A DNA stretch of 64,000 bases from Actinomucor elegans (taxonomy: Eukaryota; Mucoromycota; Mucoromycetes; Mucorales; Mucoraceae): assembly GCA_026027325.1 (NCBI GenBank), contig JAMSLZ010000003.1, positions 1,178,001 through 1,242,000 on the forward strand, in the 5' to 3' direction. The notes under the pieces are model-generated. The model did no database searches. It saw only the letters and a list, made by a program, of their open reading frames with translations, and was not told the origin of the DNA. Positions 25,801-36,060 of the stretch are shown here, in pieces. Each line of letters starts with the position of its first letter. The stretch's first letter is position 1. Made by a program: the position numbers and the translations under genes.

Positions 25801-26130
25801 TATATTGACTAACCAACTAACCAACGCAGCTACAAAGGGTAATCATTGAGCTTTAGCTCTAAGCTAGTAAATAATATTCCTCTAAAAGCACCAGAGCGAT
25901 TAGTGATTGATACTAATATCGGCCAAAAGCAAAGAGTATTGCCTATAGCCTAAGTCTAGATTATATTTCAAGTATACAATTGATAACCCATCCACTAAGT
26001 TATACTCAGCATCACAAAAAGCTTGTCTAGAAAATATATGAACACATGACTACGAATGAAGTATTTGATTATCAACAAACTAGCGGCCTACTTGGTACAT
26101 CAAAGACTTGCTCTAGTTATATATTTAATT
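25801..26130 (+). repeat. Dispersed repeat B, copy 1
   Basis: Aligns by eye along most of its length with 55785-56160. The best-kept part encodes related peptides in the same frame: here YLIINKLAAYLVHQRLALVI, in the other copy YLMINKLEAYLVYQRFALVI. Conservation at the protein level in two unlinked copies points to a decayed mobile-element frame. The family is not recognised. Confidence 0.6.
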
Positions 26131-26763
26131 GTTTATAAATATTATAAAGACTTTTATGACTGTCAGTTAGGCTTTTGCATTGCCTTCGCTCCCACAGGAA
26201 CATGTAATTCCTTTTACAAGCTACGAAATGATATTGTCAACGTATTTTTTTTTTGATATCTGGGCTGTTTTTAAGAATATACATCTTCCATGAAAACTGC
26301 AATTACTTGACAGTCGTTTACAATGCTATTGTAAGAACTTTCATTACAAACATTAAATTTTATAGGTAGTGCATGTCTTTATCGTTACTGTCTGATAGAC
26401 TTCTAATAGATTTTTTGAAATGATTCATGTTTCCCTAGATGTTTTAGATTCAGTATCAATCAAGAGTATACATTTGGGATTGAGTGACTTGCTGCAGCTA
26501 ATATAGATGCATGGTACTTTCTAGAATGCCAACAAGTGCAACCAAAGATGATCTATCGCTGAAGTAACCTTGTAATTCCTGATAGTATCCAGAATTAATA
26601 TTTCATTGGAGTATTTTTTTTTCCATCTCCTATAATCACGATTTCATTTCCTATTGCACGGTGTTGGTCGTTAGCAATTGAAAGACATCTCGGGTTATGA
26701 TTGTACATACATTTGTGGTACTCTACGCCCTCTTTTTTATTCTGTAGAAGCTCTTTACAATAG

Positions 26764-26776
26764 CCCCCCCCCCCCC
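26764..26776 (+). repeat. Run of 13 C
   Basis: The only long C/G homopolymer noticed in a window whose homopolymers are otherwise all A or T. No gene is associated with it. Confidence 0.8.
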
Positions 26777-27641
26777 ACATCCTATACAGTATAGATGAGC
26801 GATAACTGAATATAATCAACAAAATTAACTTATCGGTATTCAATGAGTGTAAATGTAATATGATTTAAAATTTCATATTTATCCATATTTAACGTAAATA
26901 TTAGCAGATGGAAATGGTAAAGTCCTTTTTCTAATTTACAAGTAATAAATGATACCGATTAATCATATAAAAAAGACAGGAAGCACACTCCTTGTGAGTT
27001 GATAAGTTCTAGTCTTCGTAAGGTTTGATGATCAATGATTAAATGGCTACTTGTAATTTCTGTCTTGCCATCCAGCCTTCTCTGCAATAGCTGTAAGCCT
27101 TTGGTTTTTTTATGTCCAAGTATTGTGTTAGAATCTCATTGCTTTGAAGCTTATTCGACACGACCTTGTATATTTGGAATCGATATAGTATGTATACAAT
27201 GCCGTTGTTAAAGAAATGAATCTGTGCCCATTGGAGATCTAATATTGATTCAGAATAAAATAAGCCTCGAGACAGTTACCAGCGAAAATCTAGTTCTAGA
27301 CTGTATGTGTTAGTCGTAGTTCGTCCCTGATAGATTGTTCTACGGTAATTAAATCGATTTTTGCTGTCTTGGTATTGCTCTAATTTAGTAGAATAAAAAG
27401 CTGGAAGTTGAAATGTTTTACTGCAAGATTATAAATTGCTTGAAGTGAATCTGTTTAAATGTATCTGTAAACCGTTGAACGGCGGCATTGTCTATTATGC
27501 GGAACCTTCATTTTCCTGCTATGAATCGATGCTTGTACATACCAATATACCGTGAAATGAAACTTTTATTCATATTCAGAGTCGTTTCAATCTCGCGAAC
27601 ACTGAGGCGCATATACATGCTTCTTCTTTTTGCTATCTTTT

Positions 27642-27989
27642 TTACAGAAAAAAAAAAGTACTGTACTTGATCATAAATTCATATGGAGACATTTCCGATA
27701 TGTCTGTCAAAGTTACGTTTGATGGAACGTTACTGTTATTTATATAATTCTTATTATCACCTTTGTTGTTGCCCATGTAATCTACATTATCACCATGATT
27801 GCTGATTGAGGGTTCAGCTAGAGTTACCTCAGTGTAATCGCCATTATTGATATCCATATTGTCTATTTTAGCTTCAAGAATGTTGGTTTTCCTAATTTGT
27901 TTTCTAGTGCCTTGAAAAATTAAAGAGAAACATAACATTTTTTTCAGTCGAATAGGTTTGGTAAAAAAAAAAAAAGTATTTATATACAA
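27642..27989 (-). other. Isolated Asn/Asp-rich open frame
   Basis: Open for 115 codons between T runs at both ends. The central part (LEAKIDNMDINNGDYTEVTL, NHGDNVDYMGNNKGDNKNYI, LTDISEMSPYEFMIKYS) is more protein-like than its flanks and could be an exon of a degraded gene or mobile element. The ends, translated from homopolymers, are not credible. No family recognised. Confidence 0.25.
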
Positions 27990-29442
27990 ACAGATTATGT
28001 TAAAAAGATTATGTTTGCGTCAAAGATGAACTGCTTTTTATCTTTTGAGTTTGGTATACCCTACTGTGTCTATAATATCTACAACGTCTCGTGTCAATAG
28101 CATCAGATATGTCTCATGTCTACATTATCTAATACGTACTTTTTATATTTCAAGCACTTTCTTTCAAATTTCAAAATATTTGTTGTCATATGAGCTCTGT
28201 TAGTTCAATCGTAGTAACCAGTATTCCTTCTATTATGAGCATGTTATTATTGAAGCACAGCATTGCAAGAGTTTAACCTTCAGGTTGATACTTGTCCTAG
28301 GACCCCGTCTAACCTCATTGAAACCCAGTTGTATAATGACAAGGTTTGATCACATTCATTGGCTAACTTTCCTTACAGCACTTGATTAAATGTTATATTG
28401 ATCCAAAATTTTTCATATGATTTCCAAACATGACCTGTCAGCAAGGTTCTCTGTAGTAAAATAGCACTATCGCTTAGTTACAGCAGTTAATAACCTGAAA
28501 GCCTGTCTTGCTCCCTCAGTGTAACAATTTGAAGACATGTAAATAAAACCGAAAATGTTCTCCCTACAAAAAAGACAATAGAGCAGAATGTGAGGTTGAA
28601 TTTTATTGTATAAATCTAAAAGAGAGACCAGTAACTCTCTGTTATACAATTTGAGATTTTTTAAATATCACCGTGTTGCATGATTTCAGAAGGCTAACTT
28701 ATATCATATTACTCACTATTGGTATAGTCAAGGTATAAGTAACTAACAAGAATATATATATATTATCGTGAAAGCTCTCATATTGCTTGCTCAAAAAATA
28801 TAATACTTGACATTAGAACTAACCAACTGTGTCAAAAAGAATGAAATGTTCAATCAATGAATACAAATATACACACAATTATAATCTTGCGTATGTTTGG
28901 TATTACTGACTTCCTTAAAAGTACTCACAACATATGCTAGATCAGATACTCTAAATTTTTATACTTCAGAAGTTTTGTGCCCAACTTGTTAACTGTCGCA
29001 ATTTTAATGATTAGCTAGACCAGCTTATAATCGAATGGTAGAAAGAAAAATACAAGATCAATTTACCGTTGATCAATGACGAAGAGGAATTAAACGCTCA
29101 TTTTAGAATATTGCCAGTATCGTTCCTCATTTCGAAAGAAAACTAAAGTTAAGCAAGGCTTGGCTTTCCAAATGTGAGGTCACTCATCTAGCTATAAAAG
29201 ACCAACCTAGTTCAGGCAATTCAATGTCTCAAAAGATATAGAGAACTAATCTGCTTAGTGCCAATGATGGAGTGTAATAAAACATTTACTCAAGATGTGT
29301 ACAGTTGTCTAAACTCAACAAGGATTCAATTTGGCTGATATGCTCTATCGTTACATGCCAATAGGGTCTGCAAGGGTATATTTTTTGAGTAGGTATTTTT
29401 TATTAAGCAGGGAGAGGAATTTAGAGTATTAGCTTATAGCAT

Positions 29443-31138
29443 CTACTGCAGAGATGATATTTTAAACGGTATTTTAAGTTTAAAATTTAGAGTAGCTGCT
29501 GCGAATTCTCTAATATCATTTAGCTGTATTTTTTGAACTCCAGTTACATACGATCTGCATTGGCCCTTATCTTTACATTGATGATCACAAGATTGATGGT
29601 GAAAATCGGAATCATTGTCATCAGGCAGTGAATTTGGGTCAGGTATGTTTCTTAATGGCCACAGTTGCATTTTATGAGTTTGGTTTAAATGGCGTCTGTA
29701 AGTAAATTTGCTTCTATATTGACGGTTGCAAGATCGACAGTAGAAGTTGGGATCATTCTTGTCAGGTAATATATTTGGGTCTAGCTGCCTTTGGTGACTA
29801 CAGGTTAAATGGCACCTATATGCGCGTATAGTTAAAAAATGACGGTTACAAGGTCGACAAAAGAAGTTGGTATCATTTTCGTCAGGTAACAAATTTCGAT
29901 TTCGTGAGCTTTTTAAAGGCTTTAATTTCATGTTATGAACTTGACTTAAATGGCGCCTGTAGTTATGAGTATTTCTATACTGACGGTTACAAGATCGACA
30001 GTAAAAGTTGGGATCGTCTTCGTCTGGTAGTATATTTGGGTTTGCTAAGTTGACTAATGGTTTCAGTTGAATTTTATGAATTCGAATTAAATGGCACCTG
30101 TATCTAGACCTATTTAAATATTGACGATTACAAGATCGACAGTAGAAGTTGGGATCATTCTCGTCGGGCAATATATTTGGGTTTACTACGTTCTTTAGTG
30201 ACTTTGGTTGCATTTTATGAACTATAATTAAATGGGGTTTGTACTGATTCCAGTTTCTATATTGACGATTACAAGTTCGACAGTAAAAGTTGGGATCATT
30301 CTCGTCAGGCAGTATACTTAGATTCGCTGAGTTCATTGATGACTTTAATTGCATTTTATGGACTTGGATTAAATGGTATATGTAACAAGCCTTGTCTCTA
30401 TATTGACGGTTACAAGACCGACAGTAAAAGTTTGAATCATTCTCGTCAGGCAGTATGTCTGGATTTGGTAATCTCAATGACTTTAGTTGCATTTTATGAA
30501 TTCGAGTTAAATGTAATCTGTAATTATGCTTGTTTCTGTATTGACGGTCACAAGATCGGCACCAGTTGTTGGGATCGTTCTCGTCAGGTACCACATTCGG
30601 ATTAAGTGCATATCTCCTTTGCCATGATACATGATCGATGTGAAATTGTCGAATATGTCTTCGAAGAGTACATTTCCATAAATATGATCTCTTGCATATA
30701 GTACAATGATGAGTACCGACGTTTCTTGGTTCCGCCTCAAGGTAAGATTCATCAGATATTGTTGGAGTATCATCCGTATCTGTTACAGTATCTACGTACA
30801 GGATAAAGTTATATTCACAAGCCCAAGATAATAGTTTGCGTTTTTTCACCTTTTTCTACTGCAGAAATTCCTAGAGATAAAGGTTTTTCATCTATAAGCT
30901 CCTCCTCCTTTATTACGATATTTTCGTCCGGTGAGAATACATTATAACTTTCGCAAGTAGTATCCTCGTACTTCATTGTAGACGTGTTCTTTGATTCCAA
31001 AGTAGCTACATGTTCTTTAACGTGCTTCTTTTTCATTTTGGCAATGCCAGAATGTTTAATATTCACATTCCGTTGTCTCTTGGCAGAAGTGGCTGCTCTT
31101 GTTCTCATTGCTTTTCGTATTTGCTTAAAGCGCGACAT
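29443..31138 (-). CDS. Tandem-module C2H2 zinc-finger protein
   Basis: Two exons (31138-30850 and 30791-29443, intron 58 nt) sum to 1638 nt, or 545 residues. The N-terminal 110 residues are basic then acidic (MSRFKQIRKAMRTRAATSAK, KEEELIDEKP). There follow eight intact C-X2-C-X12-H-X4-H fingers and a ninth that has lost its ligands (FHHQSCDHQCKDKG). From finger two on, each finger sits in a module of about 44 residues with a fixed lead (LPDENDPNFYCRSCNRQYR) and a fixed trailer (HKMQLKPL). The variable residues are in the helix (NKHNYRLHL, DKACYIYHL, NWNQYKPHL, NRSRYRCHL). Linkers are far longer than the classic TGEKP type. Likely nuclear and nucleic-acid binding, but the role is unknown. It is surrounded by repeats and is probably lineage-specific. 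Confidence 0.8.
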
Positions 31139-31149
31139 AAAATACGGAA

Positions 31150-31226
31150 AGCCTCCGGTCCTAGTGGATTAACTCTTCATATTAAACGCAGTCACTACTG
31201 TGAATATATATCAAGGTTAAACTGAT
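31150..31226 (+). other. Possible zinc-finger peptide remnant
   Basis: The plus strand just upstream of the zinc-finger gene reads GPSGLTLHIKRSHYCEYI before a stop. The GLTLHIKRSH pattern resembles the second half of a C2H2 finger as found at the start of some transposon proteins. No first half is seen. Weak evidence. Confidence 0.2.
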
Positions 31227-33579
31227 TTGGGGGAGAATCGTTGTGTAAGGGAGTGGATCAAAGTTAACTTGAATTTACTTTTTACTTCAGGAACAAATTA
31301 ACCTGAAATTCACTTTCGATTCAAATCTGCATGATTTCTGGGTAATAAGTATAATACTAACCTTTTACACCATGATATATATATATGTAGATAATATAAA
31401 ATGTATGCATAATTATAATGTATTTATCGCTTTTTATTTAAGAAATATATAGTAAAATATGCCAAACTAATCAATAATTTCGTTTGGCCGCCTAGTAGCC
31501 CTTTAGTCCTTGCTCTCTTACTCCCTTATTAGGACAACTTCATTTTGAAGCCTGTTGGTTTATCATGCATGAGCTTCTTTTCTTTTCGTTCAGTAAGTAA
31601 CAGTTACCGAAAGTATATTTATTTATCTATTTCTCCCAAAGAGTTTCACAAGGATGCTGATTTCATATAACCTATCAATAAAATCAGGGTAGCTATCGTC
31701 ATTCATTTGATCTTGAAGAGTACCTTTTGATTTTAGGGTACCATCCTTTTTCTGGAAATTTAAATAATAAGCTGTATTGGTGGTAGATAGTAGAAGTGAA
31801 GGGAAAGATCAAATGAACAAAAAAAAATATTCAGCTAGTCACTATATTTCTACCAGAAACTCTGCCATTAAAAAAGAACTTCAACTTATTATGCATCACT
31901 TATCATTACAAAGCTTACTAGAGCCGGTGTTTGTATCTTTGTTCAACTTTGGAAAGCATCTAGTAAGAAATGCTTGTTTTATAAATCCTTTTATTCATGC
32001 TACGATAATACAGCGCAAGAATATTAGACATGAAGTATACATCTACCTCAAGTTCTATTTTTTTTATATTTAATGAACCGTATACCTTTGGGTGATTCGC
32101 CATCGCTTACATAGATGAAAAGCGCAAATACTAAATCATTTGAAGGGTTTTATTTGCTATCTATGTTTCCGGGAAATTGTGAACTTTAATAATCAATCAT
32201 CGTTTTACTCTTTAATCATAATATGTATTAAGCTTTCCTCAAATTGAAGTTTTGAAGAGGTACGGTAACGACTGTAGCCATAGAGCTGACCTGACAGAGT
32301 GATTTTACGGAAGTAACCGACTTCCTGGACCTTTTAGGCGTGTCTCTTCCCCCAGGGCATTTCCTCTTTGTGGATCCCATCAGCTAAATAAAATAAATAC
32401 AAAAAAAAATTAAACTCTAGTACCTCCCCATGCTCATGCTCACTCATATATATAAGATATCCCATTAGGATGAGTGTAGTCTTACAACATTCTCAGAAAC
32501 CATAGGTTTTTCTCAGTTTATTGCTGAGCTAAAGGCGATCCTGTGATGATAAAGTGTAGCATTCGTTTAAATCCAACGCATCTGCATATCCTAACGTACA
32601 GCACCTACAGGTACAACCAAATATTATATACGACTATCAAAGTTAATTAATAAGAAAGCATAAATTTTCTATTATATTTGCCCGAAAACTATTGCTTTGA
32701 CTGATTGCTAAACTAGAAATAATTACATACTGATACTGTAGCTTGATTCCATTTAAATTAAGTACCTGAAAAATCCAAATTGGTATTATTGGCGCAAGAA
32801 TGAAAACGTATTATGATAGGAGACCATTAAATCCAAAGACATCAGGTGATATGCTTCATTGAACTACTCTTTAGGAACAAAGACAATACTAAAGTTGGTT
32901 GGAAACCATAGGGATTCGAGGAGTACGGCTTGATATCATATAGAAGCTATTAATACATACAGTATATGTGAGTTTATATTCGTCAAAACCGAAAGCTTTA
33001 CTTTAATACTTATATTAACCTCCAATTCATTCGAATTAACCCCAAATTCACTTCAATTGGGGGGAACTAGAAATTGATGGAAAAATTATGGAAACAAAAG
33101 TTAATGTGTACTGGCCTAATCTCTAGTTTACCATGCATTTCACTTTAAATTCATCTTATTTTACTTTTTTTTCTCATAATGACACGCATACTTTCTTAGG
33201 TCATCATAAACCAATAACATAGCGTCAGAATCAAATAGAAGCACCAGTAGTATATGAAGTTTAACTAGCTAACACTATTTAAATATGATCTAACGTTTGC
33301 AATAATGATAATGGATTGCTCAATACTACTTCATTAATGAAATTTGCTATCATTATTATTAACATTTTTCTGTCTACTAGTAAACATAATTTAAAGAAAA
33401 AATCGAGCACGCGTAAAACCTTTGTTCATTTAGTTGTAATAATAAAATGCTTAGTTATTTGTGCGGGATCAAATGAAGCCATCAAACAAACATGATTCTT
33501 GATTACGAGGCTTTTAACGCGTTACTAGATACAGCATAAAGCCGTAAGGCCATACGCTAGTGCATCTTTTGATCTGAAT
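31227..33579. other. Gene-free AT-rich region
   Basis: No credible frame; one 98-codon frame at 31777-32073 has no recognisable features. Two stretches (31265-31330 and 33015-33065) carry several repeats of AATTCACTT/AATTAACC-like words. Part of the first 100 bp should be the promoter of the zinc-finger gene. Confidence 0.4.
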
Positions 33580-34252
33580 TTAGAAATCGTAAACAAGAAG
33601 CGATTGGGGGGCAGAGGCATGTTGAGCACGAGGAGTACAGTAGTAATCATAAGCTTCTTTGAATAGCGAACGGGTTGGTAAAGTGTCTATGATTTCTTTG
33701 GCAGGTACGATAGGATCGATGCGTGGAGCTTCGACTTTAGCTTTATAGATTCTTTCTTTACCAGCTTCAGCTAGAGTTTGCTGTAAAGCTTCAAGAGGAC
33801 TGGAACCATGAAAACCTTCTGAATAGAGTCTACCAAAAAAAAAAAGAACTAACACCAGCAGCAGCCTTGATACGTACATCAGTTGGAGAAGCGTAAGAAA
33901 CATAAGTACTACTAGCGCAAAAACCAAGGACGCCAACTCTTTCAGGTTCCACTTGAGTTAAAGTAGACAAATAGGTAACGGTATCCTTGATATCCTCAGC
34001 TCTCTGGGATGGGTCTTCTAAGTAGTAGGGTTCGTCTCCTTTGGCGCCTTGGTAGGCAGCATTAAATGTAAGCGTAATAAATCCTAGTTGGGCTAATCTT
34101 TCAGCATAAATCGCGGCAGTTTGTTCTTTACAACCGCCACCAGGATGAGAAGCTACAATAACGGCACACTTTTTCTCACTAGAATCTTGAAGAAAGTATA
34201 ATTTGGCAGCAATCTTGATCCCTTGGCTAAGATAAGTAACTTCTTCAGGCAT
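33580..34252 (-). CDS. Dienelactone-hydrolase-like alpha/beta hydrolase, frame broken at a T run
   Basis: Begins MPEEVTYLSQGIKIAAKLYF. Hydrolase features: oxyanion-side motif SHPGGGCKEQTA, GFITLTFNAAYQGAKGDEPY, DIKDTVTYLSTLTQVEPERV, and a nucleophile elbow GVLGFCASSTYVS with Cys in the nucleophile position, as in dienelactone hydrolases. The C-terminal part (RLYSEGFHGSSPLEALQQTL to the stop) is in another frame. The shift lies exactly at an 11-base run (A on the plus strand, 33835-33845); total length is one nt above a multiple of three, and no GT-AG intron would join the frames. So one extra base in the homopolymer, real or a sequencing error, explains it. The last third of the hydrolase fold, including the catalytic His region, is not clearly identifiable, so activity is uncertain. 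Confidence 0.7.
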
Positions 34253-35160
34253 TGTTTATAATATGAGGAGGATAAAGGAATAAAAGGTACCCTATTTATT
34301 GAAAAAGAACAAATCGCGATATTACCTTATATGGGTTTCAATTACATTTGTAAGTCTGAAAATGGTAACTGTTTGACGTAAACTTGAGCGATGATCAGTG
34401 ATGTGCAAATGTCTTGCCTTTGGTATCCAATAATAATATCAGTTAGGTATATCTTCTCCACTTGTAAAATATTTTTCCATGGTATAACTCCATAATGCCT
34501 GTTATTCATAAAAAAATACTAAAAAATGTTCTCCATAAATCAAGGATAACTCAGAGTTTACAGTAAAATAAACAAAACGTTAGTTATCCTCCCGCCATTC
34601 AACATGCAAAAAGCATTTGTACATTTTTTTTTTTGTAGGGGAGCGAGCCCCATTTCTATTTAAGGTCCCTTAAACGTCAGGTGTGAGAGGAATAAAAGAC
34701 TGGTATAATAATATTAAATTAAGTTGACAATTGAATGAATGGAAAGAATTGGTGGTTACATAAGGAGAGTACCTATTGATGGCCGTGGTTCGAGTCAAGC
34801 TGCAATTCCGAGTCAGGCTGGGTAAGAAGTCGTGCTATTGATTTAAGTACTTTTGAGGGACGAAAAGGAATATCATCGAAAACAAATTGCCAATGCGCCT
34901 GCCAAACGCACTGAAGAGTACATACGAAGATTTGATGTGAAGTGAGTTTGGGGAATAGTGGATGGGATGTTCGATGAAAAAGCATTTGTACAAACTTTTT
35001 AATTGACTAAAAAGTATAAATTGTGTTGTTTTTATTGGCTCAACAAAGAATCTCCGAATTTCTACCAAATTTTTTGCTTGAAAAATAAACTCCTCCTATT
35101 AAAAGACTAGAGCCTGTAGACTCGACTCACCAGCCAATATTTCCTTTGTGCATTGTTAAA
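34253..35160. other. Intergenic with repeat A copy
   Basis: Holds the promoter of the hydrolase gene (left), the repeat A copy at 34773-34985, and the promoter of PIG-F (right). Nothing else is recognised. Confidence 0.45.
34773..34985 (-). repeat. Dispersed repeat A, copy 2 (decayed coding fragment)
   Basis: On the minus strand it is open and reads HQIFVCTLQCVWQAHWQ then FVFDDIPFRPSKVLKSI and ends LDSNHGHQ with a stop. The copy at 63349-63545 encodes FDCTLQCVWHFVFDN and IPFHPSKVLKSI in the matching frame, with nonsense changes. The motif style is compatible with the C-terminal end of a non-LTR retrotransposon protein, but this is a guess from pattern alone. Confidence 0.6.
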
Positions 35161-35956
35161 ATGAAACCATTTGGCAGTGAATTAGTAATTGGCTTGTTGG
35201 CCGTTGCTCTTAATTATAGTGCTACCTTTAAATTACCTAGTACATCGCTATTAAAAGATCCTGTACAGACACTTTCAACTACTGTCCCCATTCTATTTTT
35301 TGGCCATATCGTCTTGGTCGCGTTATCGCATGCTTTTCGGGGCACATCAAGTAAAGCAATCGTAAGATTACAACCATCATAATAATGGAAAATTTCACTG
35401 TACTTATAATTTCTATTAGAAATCCGTGGGTTGGAGCATATTAGCTACCTTGACTGCAACTGGTGTTTTACATGTATTAACCGTGTTGTTTGGAGCGCCT
35501 TTGATAGAGTACGCATGTCAATATACTCACATTTTATGTATCTAACAGGCCTTTTTTTTTTGAATTGTAGAAAGATACCGAATACGTTCCTGTTTTCAGC
35601 TTATTTATCCATATTGACAATCATGCCTTGTTTTCAATCTTTGGAAGAAAGTGTGTGGATCAAAGTCTTTTTGCAGCATAGGTAAAAACTCTCGCTATCG
35701 AATTATTGAAGATGCTTATATATTACATCCTAGCCCAACCACTACTTCTGAAATCTATGCTTACGCTCAAGCCATTTGCGCGTTATCGGGAGCCTGGATT
35801 GGTGCTATTGTATTACCTTTGGATTGGGATAGAGAATGGCAAGCTTGGCCCATTTCTTGTATTATTTCTACTTATGTAGGACATTCAGTGGGTGTGATGG
35901 CAGCTTTTGTTTGGTCTTCTGTCAAGATGTTATTTGGTAAAAAGAAGAGCGAGTAA
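35161..35956 (+). CDS. GPI ethanolamine-phosphate transferase subunit PIG-F/Gpi11
   Basis: Four exons (35161-35361, 35420-35508, 35571-35681, 35734-35956) sum to 624 nt, or 207 residues. It is hydrophobic throughout, with about six membrane segments: LVIGLLAVALNYSATF, TTVPILFFGHIVLVALSHAF, WSILATLTATGVLHVLTVLF, TFLFSAYLSILTIMPCF, AQAICALSGAWIGAIVLPL and ISCIISTYVGHSVGVMAAF. The family signature is GAWIGAIVLPLDWDREWQAW followed by PI. PIG-F is an ER membrane protein that stabilises the PIG-O and PIG-G enzymes adding ethanolamine phosphate to GPI anchors. The third intron (52 nt, 35682-35733) removes a stretch that would otherwise break the frame. The short lysine end (KKKSE) fits ER residence. 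Confidence 0.92.
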
Positions 35957-36060
35957 ATAATAATAAAAAAGGACGTTTATACATGTATACAAGAAAAAAG
36001 GTGTGAGTGTATATAAAGAAAAGGGATTTACAATAGAATAAGTATGTATATATATATATA

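Larger units (their letters stand above)
24962..29442. other. Repeat-rich gene-poor region
   Basis: 4.5 kb without a supported gene. It includes the first copy of dispersed repeat B (25801-26130), a run of 13 C at 26764-26776, A/T runs at 25003-25019 and 25205-25227, and an isolated Asn/Asp-rich frame at 27642-27989. Scattered short frames have the composition of translated AT-rich DNA. Confidence 0.5.

Noticed and set aside
31777..32073. 98-codon plus-strand frame
   Set aside because: Low-complexity ends and no protein-like segment.
33830..33860. A tiny intron of about 24 nt in the hydrolase gene (GTTAGT to GGTAG)
   Set aside because: Far shorter than the 49-62 nt introns resolved here, and no GT-AG choice joins the two frames in phase.
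34781..34797. GTGGTTCGAGTC resembles a Pol III B box; also present at 5230-5244
   Set aside because: The bases on either side cannot form a T stem, there is no A box or cloverleaf, and the segment is explained as the end of the repeat A reading frame.
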